Positions 51,727 through 59,855 of a stretch of 64,000 bases of DNA are shown here, one piece after another. The translations under genes and the position numbers were made by a program. The stretch covers positions 1 to 64,000 of the forward strand of contig JAFUXG010000021.1 in NCBI GenBank assembly GCA_017470935.1. Direction: 5' to 3'. This DNA is from Lachnospiraceae bacterium. GTDB taxonomy: Bacteria > Bacillota > Clostridia > Lachnospirales > Lachnospiraceae. Each line of letters begins with the position of its first letter. The stretch's first letter is position 1. The notes under the pieces were generated by a model. It made no database searches. It had not been told where the DNA came from and worked only from the letters and a program-made list of their open reading frames with translations.

Positions 51727-52059
51727 ATGGAAGAAATGAACCGGGTAGATAAAGAGGCTTTGATAGGGAAGCTTACAGATAATCTGGAAGAGCTGCTTAA
51801 AGAAAATGGATTGGATATAGAAGCATTGGGGAAAATGGCTGGCATTGAGGTGTCCCGCATAAATAGGATTGTATCTGGAAGTGTTAAGATGAAATGGAGT
51901 GAATATTTATCGATTGTTTTTGTGCTTTGGAGCAGTGCGGAAGGAAAGAAGATATTGGAGAATTATGGTTTGTTTCCATCGGAGCTTCGGGAAGCGTTTT
52001 CTGTTGACAGAAATGAGCACGCCCCGGATACAGGCGTAATTCATGCTATTACAGTGTAG
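51727..52059 (+). CDS. Stand-alone XRE-like HTH protein, paralogue of the preceding C-terminal domain
   Basis: 110 residues. The core (ALGKMAGIEVSRINRIVSGS, then KMKWSEYLSIVFVLWSS and ILENYGLFPSELREAF) aligns with the last 80 residues of the preceding protein (DVTGIPVAEYKQLESGS, QMKWDQFMAILFFY, IIDQLGLYPEALQEQ). It starts 4 nt after that gene's stop, so the two are translated together. Predicted to bind DNA as a dimer and perhaps to heterodimerise with its neighbour. It is the last gene of the locus; the convergent gene begins 20 nt further, with no clear terminator. Confidence 0.7.
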   Translation: MEEMNRVDKEALIGKLTDNLEELLKENGLDIEALGKMAGIEVSRINRIVSGSVKMKWSEYLSIVFVLWSSAEGKKILENYGLFPSELREAFSVDRNEHAPDTGVIHAITV

Positions 52060-52078
52060 ATCAAGATTTATCAAAGTA

Positions 52079-54004
52079 TCAGGCATACTTCGAATAATCA
52101 AACCTCTCCACAAAGGTAAGGAACTCACCGGCAGGTACAGGCTTAGAGAAGTAGTAGCCCTGTATAAGGTTTGCTCCTGCATTTACAACCAGGTCTAACT
52201 GTTCCCTGTTCTCAACGCCCTCCTGAATTACGTTAAATCCAAGGCGGCGCATCATCTGGATAGTGTCAGTAAGAAGGATTCTGGAGTTCTCGTTCTTGTT
52301 TGCATCCCAGAGAAGTCCCTTGTCAGACTTGATGTTGGTAAAGTCCATGCTGATAATATATGTGAGATTAGAATAGCCGGTGCCGTAGTCATCTAAGGAG
52401 AACTTAAAGCCCAGCTCCTTGAGTTCATCAATATTGGTTAATAAGGCGTGGGAGGTGCTTACTGAGCCGCTCTCAGTAATCTCCAGGTTGATCTGGTCCG
52501 GAGTGACGCCGTATTTGTCCATTGCTTCCTTGAATTGTTCGATCGTGTTACCGGCAATAAGCTGATATATACTCAGGTTGACCTCAACGTAGGTGAGCCC
52601 CACCTTCTTGGTGCGCTCGTCGGCAAGAAAGGCACACACCTTCTCGAACACGGAAATTCCGATATCATTTATAAGACCATTCTGCTCTGCAATCTGAATG
52701 AATTCATCCGGAGGAATAAATCCGAGGGCAGGGTCAATAAGACGTACCAGTGCCTCGGCAGTCTCGATCTTCTTGGTCTTAGCATTCCATATAGGCTGAT
52801 AATAAACCTTGAATTCATCCTCATCAATGGCACGTCTGAGGGCATGCTCAATGAGGGTTTTTCTTGTTATTGCCTCAAGATCCTTGCCCTTCATAACAAC
52901 AACGCCACTGTGCTCAACATCGCTGTTCTGCTCTGTAAGCTCAAGAATAAGATCAGGGTCTGCAATCTCCTGGGGAATCAGGGCAGCGTGAATAACCGTG
53001 TTAAAATCAAGATGTACCCCATCAAAGACCCACCCGGAGGTAAACTGCTCTGCAATGATATCCACCAGCATATCCATGTCGGTCTCACGCTCATAGAGAT
53101 AAATGACTGCAAAGCTGTCGGGAGTTGTGCGGTACACGTTGACCCGCTTGTCTGTTGAGGATAGCCAGTCTGAGATCATGGAGAGCATTTCACTTGTTGC
53201 GTTGTAGTTAAGCATGCGCTGGTAGAAGCGCAGATTGGTGAGGGTTATTGATATAACTCCGTACCTGTGCCCGGTGCGCAGAAGACGGATTATCTCATTC
53301 ATAAATGCCCGGCGGTTGTATACCTTTGTGGCATAATCAATGAATTCTGCATCATTTTCTATTGAGAGAATAATACCTAACAGGGACACAGATTCGGCAA
53401 AAAGCTCTACCTTGAATTCGGAATTGACAAGCTGGATCAGGATGCCCACCAATGTGAAGCTGAAGAAATACCACAGTGTAAAATTGGTGGTCTTGGTAAC
53501 AGCGGTGCGGTATTTCACCATGAAATAGAGTGCCAGCACAAGATAAAATGCAGCTACGCCATATATGATAAACTCGTAAGGCCCTCTTACAAAGTTCTTG
53601 TTGCCGTTGTAATAGAACATCCAATTGGTAAAGGGATTGATGATGATGAGCACCTCTGCCACGATCATGGGTATAAGTATCGGAATGAAATCCCGTACAC
53701 GCTTGTTAAGACCGATACCGTTGACCATCATAACGTAAAGGGCGTAAAGAGGTGCCAGTGTTATGTGAAATATGAAAAATGCCATCTGGGTACCATATTG
53801 GAGGGCGAAGATCCCGCCCCTGGCGATGGTTGTATTTTCAATGTAATTGCTTATGATATCGGTAACTGCTGACAGGGAAATGTTGATCATAATAATCAGC
53901 AAAAGAACGCTCTGCACCTTCTGGAGCCTCTTGCTCATTAGAAAGTACACAGTACATGATACAGATAATATTAAAGTACAAGTCAAAAATACCAGATCTG
54001 TCAT
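52079..54004 (-). CDS. Membrane GGDEF-EAL protein, likely c-di-GMP phosphodiesterase
   Basis: 641 residues. About seven membrane segments lie in residues 1-220 (for example LVFLTCTLILSVSCTVYFL and FIPILIPMIVAEVLIII), forming a sensor of unknown ligand. A GGDEF-like domain (about 235-370) has TTPDSFAV where GGDEF should be, so it is inactive as a cyclase. The EAL domain (about 390-640) keeps AEALVRL, VNLS, LEITES, DDYGTGYSN, QEGVEN and IQGYYFSKP. Predicted to degrade c-di-GMP in response to a membrane-sensed signal. The gene faces the end of the glycan locus. Confidence 0.9.
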   Translation of the reverse strand: MTDLVFLTCTLILSVSCTVYFLMSKRLQKVQSVLLLIIMINISLSAVTDIISNYIENTTIARGGIFALQYGTQMAFFIFHITLAPLYALYVMMVNGIGLNKRVRDFIPILIPMIVAEVLIIINPFTNWMFYYNGNKNFVRGPYEFIIYGVAAFYLVLALYFMVKYRTAVTKTTNFTLWYFFSFTLVGILIQLVNSEFKVELFAESVSLLGIILSIENDAEFIDYATKVYNRRAFMNEIIRLLRTGHRYGVISITLTNLRFYQRMLNYNATSEMLSMISDWLSSTDKRVNVYRTTPDSFAVIYLYERETDMDMLVDIIAEQFTSGWVFDGVHLDFNTVIHAALIPQEIADPDLILELTEQNSDVEHSGVVVMKGKDLEAITRKTLIEHALRRAIDEDEFKVYYQPIWNAKTKKIETAEALVRLIDPALGFIPPDEFIQIAEQNGLINDIGISVFEKVCAFLADERTKKVGLTYVEVNLSIYQLIAGNTIEQFKEAMDKYGVTPDQINLEITESGSVSTSHALLTNIDELKELGFKFSLDDYGTGYSNLTYIISMDFTNIKSDKGLLWDANKNENSRILLTDTIQMMRRLGFNVIQEGVENREQLDLVVNAGANLIQGYYFSKPVPAGEFLTFVERFDYSKYA

Positions 54005-54242
54005 ATCAATACCCGCCGTAATAATAGTATAAATGCTGTATTCAATATATCAGTATTAAGAATACATTAAATGATACACCCAATAGCACAATGAATTATA
54101 ACATAAATTCTAGGTGGATGGAATATGTTAGATTATGTTTTTGTTGGTTTTCTGCTACTATATTATTTTTTCCCTGTTATAATAATATTCTTCTTTATTA
54201 AAAAAATAATCTGTTATATCCTCACAGTTTGTGTTATATTAT
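54005..54242. other. AT-rich intergenic region before the foldback element
   Basis: About 240 bp of AT-rich DNA that includes the promoter area of the minus-strand GGDEF-EAL gene. No gene was seen. Confidence 0.4.
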
Positions 54243-54254
54243 AAGAATAATCAA

Positions 54255-54466
54255 TAGGCGCTTGCGAAACTCATTAATAATCTATATTGTGTTGTGAATG
54301 TTGTATAGATTCCATAAGCAGGTGCTTTGATGCCGCCGGTACTTAATGAGCAGTTTACTGCGAATTTAGTACCGCTGCGTGCATCGAGCAGCGAGAGCGT
54401 GCCTGCGTTGGAACTATACAACGTTCACAACAGACAAAGTGTATATTTGAGTTTCGCAAATGCCTA
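54255..54466. mobile_element. 212-bp foldback element (MITE-like) with 12-bp direct flanking repeat
   Basis: The ends are inverted repeats: left TAGGCGCTTGCGAAACTCA, right TGAGTTTCGCAAATGCCTA, 17 of 19 matching. The arms continue inward (TTGTGAATGTTGTATAGATT pairs with AACTATACAACGTTCACAA, allowing small gaps) to a central stem GGTACTTAAT...ATTTAGTACC, so nearly the whole element folds as one hairpin. AAGAATAATCAA flanks it on both sides (54243-54254 and 54467-54478), as expected for a target-site duplication. It contains no gene, so it would need a transposase in trans. Confidence 0.85.
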
Positions 54467-54501
54467 AAGAATAATCAACTATGAAAGGAGCATAACAAAG
54501 T

Positions 54502-55275
54502 ATGAAGAATTATTTTGACTTAAAGGGACAGGTTGCAGTGGTCACAGGCGCATCAACAGGATTGGGAGTACAGATGGCTAAGGCATTAGCCAGCCAGGGA
54601 GCTGACATAGTATGTCTTGCGAGACGCCAGAATCTTATTGATGAGGTGGCAGCTGACATTTCTAAGGAGTTTGGAGTTAAAGCAATTGGTATCCGCTGCG
54701 ATATTACTGACAGCGCCAATGTTGATGAGGCAGTTGACACTATTCTTAAGGAATTTGGACGCATAGATATTCTTATTAATAATGCAGGAACTGGCGGAGT
54801 TACTCCTGCTGAGGATGTACCTGATGAAATGTTCTACAACGAGGTCAATATTGATCTGTTTGGTACCTTCAGGGTGGCAAGAGCAGTTGCAAAGAAGGCT
54901 ATGATCCCTGCTAAGTACGGCAGGGTTATTAATATTGCGTCTATGTACGGTATGGTTGGTAACAAGATTGCACCTTCCTCACCTTACCATGCAGCAAAGG
55001 GTGGTGTTGTGAATCTTACAAGAGCACTGGCTGCTGAGTGGGGTAAGTACGGAATTACAGTAAATGCAATATGCCCAGGATATTTCTATACTCCTCTTAC
55101 AAAGGAGACGCTTGACAGTGATTTCTTCCAGGCTAATGCGAAGTCATTTATTCCGCTTGAAAGATATGGTAATGAGGGCGAGCTTGATACAGCGGCATTG
55201 TTCCTGTCATCACAGGCATCTACCTATGTTACAGGTGTAATCCTTCCGGTTGATGGTGGATACACATCTATGTAG
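54502..55275 (+). CDS. SDR family oxidoreductase
   Basis: 257 residues, classical short-chain dehydrogenase. Cofactor motif VTGASTGLGVQMAKAL, NNAGTGG, the catalytic Ser/Tyr/Lys in NIASMYGMVG and SPYHAAKGG (YxxxK), and the C-terminal ILPVDGGYTSM. The pattern resembles gluconate 5-dehydrogenase or 3-oxoacyl-ACP reductase-like SDRs; the substrate cannot be told. GAAAGGAG lies before the ATG. The transporter gene follows 2 nt after the stop, which suggests a small catabolic or detoxification operon. The foldback element lies 36 bp upstream. Confidence 0.87.
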   Translation: MKNYFDLKGQVAVVTGASTGLGVQMAKALASQGADIVCLARRQNLIDEVAADISKEFGVKAIGIRCDITDSANVDEAVDTILKEFGRIDILINNAGTGGVTPAEDVPDEMFYNEVNIDLFGTFRVARAVAKKAMIPAKYGRVINIASMYGMVGNKIAPSSPYHAAKGGVVNLTRALAAEWGKYGITVNAICPGYFYTPLTKETLDSDFFQANAKSFIPLERYGNEGELDTAALFLSSQASTYVTGVILPVDGGYTSM

Positions 55276-55277
55276 TT

Positions 55278-56174
55278 ATGATGAAACGAACAAAGAACAC
55301 CAATCCGGTCAACTGGAACAATAACCATGTTAAGGGTATTGCCTGCATTCTTGCCGCTGCAGTTGGCTTTTCATTTATGACCTTCTTTGTCAGGATATCA
55401 GGTGATCTGCCCACAATGCAGAAGGCATTCTTTCGCAATGCCTTCGCAGCGGTAGTTGCCATTGTTCTTCTCATAAAAGAAGGGAAGGGTTTTCATATAG
55501 AGAAAAAGAACAGGCTGGATATTCTTATGCGGTGTGCATTTGGAACATCAGGGCTTATATGCAACTTCTACGCCATTGATCACCTTGGCATAGCAGATGC
55601 TAATATGCTTAACAAGCTCTCACCATTTTTTGCGATTCTTGTATCTATACCTCTTTTGAAGGAGGTGCCCTCAAGGGTAGATATAGTGACAACCATTATT
55701 GCATTTATCGGTGCGCTTTTTATAATTCGTCCGTCCGGAGGGGCAGAGGCTGTGCCGGCACTACTTGGACTGTATGGCGGCTTTGGAGCGGGTACGGCAT
55801 ATGCGTTTGTGAGAAAGCTTGGAAAGAAGGGAGAGCGCACCCCCATAATAGTCATGTGCTTTTCAGTTTTTTCCTGTCTGGTGACGGGACCATTTCTTGT
55901 GCTTAATTATCATCCCATGACCCTTAAGCAGTTTGCCTTTTTGATGCTGGCGGGTGTGGGGGCATCCATTGGGCAGTTTGGAATAACCACAGCCTATAAA
56001 TATGCGCCGGCAAAGGAGATTTCTGTATTTGATTATACGCAGGTCATATTTGCTGCTATGTGGGGCATGATATTCTTAAATGAGATACCGGTTCCCCTTA
56101 GTATTGTGGGATATGTTATCATCATAGGAATGGCAGTGCTTAGGTGGTATTATAATCTCCATCATTTAGATTGA
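55278..56174 (+). CDS. EamA/DMT-family transporter
   Basis: 298 residues with ten predicted membrane segments in two EamA repeats (AACILAAAVGFSFMTFFVRIS near the N-terminus and LLGLYGGFGAGTAYAFVRKLG in the second half). Drug/metabolite transporters export or import small metabolites; substrate unknown. It is probably co-transcribed with the SDR gene. Two adjacent ATG codons are possible starts. Confidence 0.85.
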   Translation: MMKRTKNTNPVNWNNNHVKGIACILAAAVGFSFMTFFVRISGDLPTMQKAFFRNAFAAVVAIVLLIKEGKGFHIEKKNRLDILMRCAFGTSGLICNFYAIDHLGIADANMLNKLSPFFAILVSIPLLKEVPSRVDIVTTIIAFIGALFIIRPSGGAEAVPALLGLYGGFGAGTAYAFVRKLGKKGERTPIIVMCFSVFSCLVTGPFLVLNYHPMTLKQFAFLMLAGVGASIGQFGITTAYKYAPAKEISVFDYTQVIFAAMWGMIFLNEIPVPLSIVGYVIIIGMAVLRWYYNLHHLD

Positions 56175-56296
56175 AGATGGATAATATGTTTATAGAATTT
56201 GATTTTTGGCAAAAGTGTGATATACTACCTTTGTTACATGTTCAGTTATCCGGCGATGGATAAGACTGATACGCATATTTTCGAGGAGCAGCTAAC

Positions 56297-56662
56297 ATGG
56301 AAAGAATAGACCTTCAGTACGATATTCTTAAACAATTGATTTCATATAGCGAGAATCTTATTCCTGCCCTTCAGAATCTTATTGAGGAGCTTCGGGGCGA
56401 GGAGAAGGAGGATACCGGTGATTATCTCAATGAGGTAATATCGGGAATCAACTGGGAGATAGAGGTATACAATCAATGTGCTGATATTATAAATGAACGA
56501 AGCAGCTATATTGATAAGAAATCTATGATAACAGCAGTTAAGAATCTTGGAATCAGCTTGAACAGCGGCAATTATATCCTGGTAGCGGAGTGCTTAGAGG
56601 AGGATTTCATTCCATTTCTTAACAAGCTTACATTGGTGGCAAAGATGATTGTGCAGCCGTAA
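56297..56662 (+). CDS. Uncharacterised helical protein (121 aa)
   Basis: 121 residues, acidic and predicted all-helical (QYDILKQLISYSENLIPALQNLIEELRG), with no membrane segment. It faces the FliD-like gene and shares a two-way terminator with it. The length and helical nature would fit a small chaperone (such as FliS/FliT types), but no family signature is seen, so no function is claimed. GAGGAG lies about 5 nt upstream of the ATG. Confidence 0.55.
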   Translation: MERIDLQYDILKQLISYSENLIPALQNLIEELRGEEKEDTGDYLNEVISGINWEIEVYNQCADIINERSSYIDKKSMITAVKNLGISLNSGNYILVAECLEEDFIPFLNKLTLVAKMIVQP

Positions 56663-56664
56663 TA

Positions 56665-56696
56665 AAAGCCCTTAGGTCAATGTACCTAAGGGCTTT
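56665..56696. terminator. Bidirectional terminator
   Basis: AAAGCCCTTAGGT-CAATGT-ACCTAAGGGCTTT, shared by the two converging genes. Confidence 0.85.
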
Positions 56697-56748
56697 CGTA
56701 ATTATAATACTGATTATACTGTTGATCGTAATATCAGTTGTTTTACTG

Positions 56749-58032
56749 TTATCTGTAATCGTTGAACAACAGGCCTGAATATTTTGATGGATTGTACGGA
56801 TTGGGATAGGTCCGCGTGGTGTTAGGATATGTTACCACAACCTTATCCACGTAATCCAAAGGATTGAGCGTCATCTTGCCGGTTGCTTTCTGCAGATCTG
56901 ACTTAAAATCTGACAGCTTATCATTGAATAATGCCTGAATCCTTGAGCTTGAGAATATGTCGTCATCATCATTCCGCACCAGATGGCCGTTGTCGTCAAT
57001 TGTTATTCCTGCAGCGTTGAGCTCAGTAGAGTGCCTCCTTGCAACATTGGATATATCGTGATACAGTCGGTTGGCACCATGCTGATTCTCATTCTTTGAT
57101 ATATCTACTAAGGCATTATATGAATTCAGGAAATCTGAAATCTTATCTGACAGCTTCTCCTCGTCAGGAACATAACCTACGTGTATAGGCTCCTCGCTTG
57201 TGGACAGCAGGTCGATATCCATTGAATGATTAAGGGATATTCGGTTGCTGACAGAGGTGTGCAGGGTATCATTGATATAAAATTCAGCGTCGGAAGGTGC
57301 TGTATCTACATTATCAATACCTAAAGCGGAAGATATATCGTTCTCTAAATAGGTCTCATCAAATTGGAAGATAAGCTCCCTGTTCTCCGGCTTGCCCACA
57401 TCATCTGAACGAAGTACAAGGGCGCTTGTTCCGTCCATACGGTTGCTTCTTACGGAAGCATGTACGCCTATGTCATTGTCGTTAATCGAGCTTGCCAGAT
57501 TGCGCTGGATATCTATATTAGTGTCATTGTCATATATCTTCATATGGAAGGTATATTCATTATCTTTGACTGAAATACCGAAGGAGTACTCCCCTGGTTC
57601 AAATGATAATTCCCCTGAAGAAAGATAACGTCCTACGTTGGTCTGTCCCTTGGCCAGACTATTAACCTGAAGTGTAAGATCCTCAGGAAGCTCTTCGGAG
57701 GCATCCTCTCGGAGACTTGCATAGGCAACCTTCTCATTGCTGGAAACAGCCTTCATCTCAGAGAAATCATTATCATTCCCACCGCTTAATGCATCGCTCT
57801 CCGCATCCAAAGCCATAGCGGCTTCCTTAATTCCGATAGCATAAGCCTGCAGATGATCGGAGAAGGTAAACTTGTAAAGTGGAGAATTCTGATTCTGCTT
57901 AACAATATTCTGATATACAGTTTTCAAGTCGTCTTTCTTATGGGACTTGTTAGAAGAATTAGACCTCTGGCTGCCCTTAGGCGGCAGAATTTGTGTGCTA
58001 TAATAATTATAGACATTATTCAGATTAACCAT
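56749..58032 (-). CDS. FliD-like flagellar filament cap protein
   Basis: About 427 residues. A FliD_N-like start after a disordered Ser/Lys-rich linker: LTLQVNSLAKGQTNVGRYLS (residues about 120-140), followed by a domain of beta strands with YTFHMKIYDNDTNIDIQRNLASSIND, LVLRSDD and AEFYINDTLHTSVSNRISL. A C-terminal helix (ISDFLNSYNALVDIS) matches the FliD-type helical end. So it resembles a flagellin cap or hook-associated protein, though shorter than typical. No other flagellar gene is adjacent. ATG at 58032 is chosen because AAGGAGG lies just upstream; the frame extends further but without ribosome site. Confidence 0.6.
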   Translation of the reverse strand: MVNLNNVYNYYSTQILPPKGSQRSNSSNKSHKKDDLKTVYQNIVKQNQNSPLYKFTFSDHLQAYAIGIKEAAMALDAESDALSGGNDNDFSEMKAVSSNEKVAYASLREDASEELPEDLTLQVNSLAKGQTNVGRYLSSGELSFEPGEYSFGISVKDNEYTFHMKIYDNDTNIDIQRNLASSINDNDIGVHASVRSNRMDGTSALVLRSDDVGKPENRELIFQFDETYLENDISSALGIDNVDTAPSDAEFYINDTLHTSVSNRISLNHSMDIDLLSTSEEPIHVGYVPDEEKLSDKISDFLNSYNALVDISKNENQHGANRLYHDISNVARRHSTELNAAGITIDDNGHLVRNDDDDIFSSSRIQALFNDKLSDFKSDLQKATGKMTLNPLDYVDKVVVTYPNTTRTYPNPYNPSKYSGLLFNDYR

Positions 58033-58284
58033 AACAGTTACCTCCTTCCTTGGATGATAAGATAACTCATGGGACCGCGCTATTCCATTAACGAGACTTC
58101 CCCACGGTTCAATATAATTACTGTAATTATAACGCATGTAAACAATTGTGTCTATTGGAATAATTAACAAAGATTACACAAGTAATCCAAATATAATTGT
58201 GCAAGTTTACTGACAAAATAACGAAAAATCAGGTGTTTTCGCTTTTGATTGATTTTGGAAGCTCATTTAACATAAAAAAAGGTG

Positions 58285-58311
58285 TTGACAGAAATGCTGG
58301 AATATGATAAT
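58285..58311 (+). promoter_or_regulatory. Predicted rplJ promoter
   Basis: TTGACA and, about 15-16 nt on, TATGATAAT as -10 region. Confidence 0.6.
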
Positions 58312-58319
58312 GTAGCAAA

Positions 58320-58481
58320 TGATGTGCTGCCGAAGACAGCAGGTACCGTTATGGTGTAAGCATTGCGCCTGCCGAGGAAGAGTCATGAATTATTATATCT
58401 GAAGCTTAGCATTTATGCAACATATAGTATCAGATATTAGATTGACGTTTTCACTCCATGTCTTTGGACATGGAGTTTTTA
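58320..58481 (+). ncRNA. Ribosomal protein L10 leader
   Basis: GCTGCCGAAGACAGCAGG (58328-58345) and GCCTGCCGAGGA are the conserved core of the L10 leader family, the binding site of the L10(L12)4 complex. TATCTGA...TCAGATA is another stem, and CTCCATGTC-TTT-GGACATGGAG followed by five T (58454-58480) is the attenuator. Excess L10-L12 would bind it and stop transcription. Confidence 0.85.
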
Positions 58482-58561
58482 ATTATCGCAGGGAGCAATC
58501 TCATCTTCCCTGATCGATTCTATATCGTGCAGTCATTAATATTAATAAGGAGGCACATACG

Positions 58562-59077
58562 ATGGCAAAGGTAGAGTTAAAGCAGCCTATCGTTGAGGAG
58601 ATCAAAGCTCAGCTTGATGGCGCACAGTCAGCAGTACTTGTTGATTATCGTGGACTTACCGTAGAGCAGGACACAAGACTTCGTAAGGAACTTCGTGAAG
58701 CAGGTGTTACCTACAAGGTATATAAGAACACAATGGTGCGTTTCGCAATTGACGGAACAGAGTTTGATGCTTTGAAGGATTCGTTGGAAGGACCTAACGC
58801 AATTGCTATTTCTAAGGATGATGCAACAGCGCCTGCAAGAATTCTTGCTAAATTCGCTAAGGAAGCAGAGGCATTAGAGATTAAGTGCGGTATTGTAGAG
58901 GGAAACTTCTATGATCAGGCAGGAATCAAAGCTATTTCCAGCATCCCATCAAGAGAAGAGCTTCTTTCAAAGATGCTTGGAAGCTTACAGTCACCTATCA
59001 CCAATTTTGCAAGAGTGCTTAAGCAGATTGCAGAGAAGGGTGAAGGCGAGACACCGGAAGCACCGGCTGAGGCATAA
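58562..59077 (+). CDS. rplJ: 50S ribosomal protein L10
   Basis: 171 residues, normal length. It joins 23S rRNA to the L7/L12 stalk. Signature: KVELKQPIVEEIKAQL, VDYRGLTVEQDTRLRKELREAGV, YKVYKNTMVRFAID, and the C-terminal helix that binds L12. AAGGAGG lies 7-8 nt before the ATG. It is controlled by the L10 leader upstream and followed by rplL. Confidence 0.97.
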   Translation: MAKVELKQPIVEEIKAQLDGAQSAVLVDYRGLTVEQDTRLRKELREAGVTYKVYKNTMVRFAIDGTEFDALKDSLEGPNAIAISKDDATAPARILAKFAKEAEALEIKCGIVEGNFYDQAGIKAISSIPSREELLSKMLGSLQSPITNFARVLKQIAEKGEGETPEAPAEA

Positions 59078-59189
59078 TGTAGTTTATGCGGCTTGTAATG
59101 CATGTTAATATGTAAGATTTGTATTATGCATTTTGTAACAAGAAGATTTTTATAAGTAGAAAAAGATTTTATAATGGAGGAATTTAAAG

Positions 59190-59561
59190 ATGACTACTCA
59201 GGAATTTATTGAAGAGATCAAGAAGTTAAGCGTTTTAGAGCTGAATGAATTAGTTAAGGCTTGCGAGGAAGAGTTCGGCGTATCTGCAGCAGCAGGTGTT
59301 GTAGTTGCAGCAGGCGGTGCAGCAGCAGGCGGAGAGGCAGCAGCTGAGAAGGATGAGTTCGATGTTGAGCTTACAGAGGTTGGTGCTAACAAGGTTAAGG
59401 TTATCAAGGTTGTTCGTGAGGTAACAGGTCTTGGACTTAAGGAAGCTAAGGAGGTTGTTGATGGCGCACCTAAGGTCGTTAAGGAGGGTGCATCTAAGGC
59501 AGAGGCTGAGGACATCAAGACTAAGTTAGAGGCTGAGGGTGCTAAGGTTACTCTTAAGTAA
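59190..59561 (+). CDS. rplL: 50S ribosomal protein L7/L12
   Basis: 123 residues. The N-terminal dimerisation domain ([27 protein letters not shown]), an Ala/Gly-rich hinge, and the C-terminal domain with [20 protein letters not shown] for elongation-factor binding are all present. GGAGGA lies before the ATG. Terminator follows. Confidence 0.98.
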   Translation: MTTQEFIEEIKKLSVLELNELVKACEEEFGVSAAAGVVVAAGGAAAGGEAAAEKDEFDVELTEVGANKVKVIKVVREVTGLGLKEAKEVVDGAPKVVKEGASKAEAEDIKTKLEAEGAKVTLK

Positions 59562-59583
59562 TCATACTTTTAGCGTATATCTA

Positions 59584-59617
59584 AGGGTGCAGCAGGAATC
59601 CTGCTGCACCCTTTCTT
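59584..59617 (+). terminator. Terminator after rplL
   Basis: AGGGTGCAGCAGG-AAT-CCTGCTGCACCCT followed by TTCTT. It would end most rplJL transcripts before rpoB. Confidence 0.8.
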
Positions 59618-59620
59618 GCG

Positions 59621-59668
59621 TATATTACTGTTTAGTACGGTTTCAAAATTTAACTAAACAGTAATATA
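59621..59668. repeat. 16-bp inverted repeat between rplL and rpoB
   Basis: TATATTACTGTTTAGT (59621-59636) and ACTAAACAGTAATATA (59653-59668), perfect, 16-nt loop. It has no T-run; perhaps an RNA processing stem or an operator. Confidence 0.7.
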
Positions 59669-59752
59669 GTCCACTAGATATGGATACTAAAGGTGCGGCA
59701 TCCACAATATGTGCTGCCTGCAAAAAATCTTGTCAATACCTGAAAATATTTG

Positions 59753-59781
59753 TTGACACTGGAAATTCTTGGTGTTACAAT
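59753..59781 (+). promoter_or_regulatory. rpoBC promoter
   Basis: TTGACA (59753-59758), 17-nt spacer, TACAAT (59776-59781): a near-consensus sigma-A promoter between rplL and rpoB, giving rpoBC a promoter independent of rplJL. Confidence 0.8.
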
Positions 59782-59855
59782 AGTAAAATGTGATTATTGT
59801 GGGTAGCTATCCTCAATAGCCAATTTAACAATAAAATCAAGGGGTGAAAACGTCA

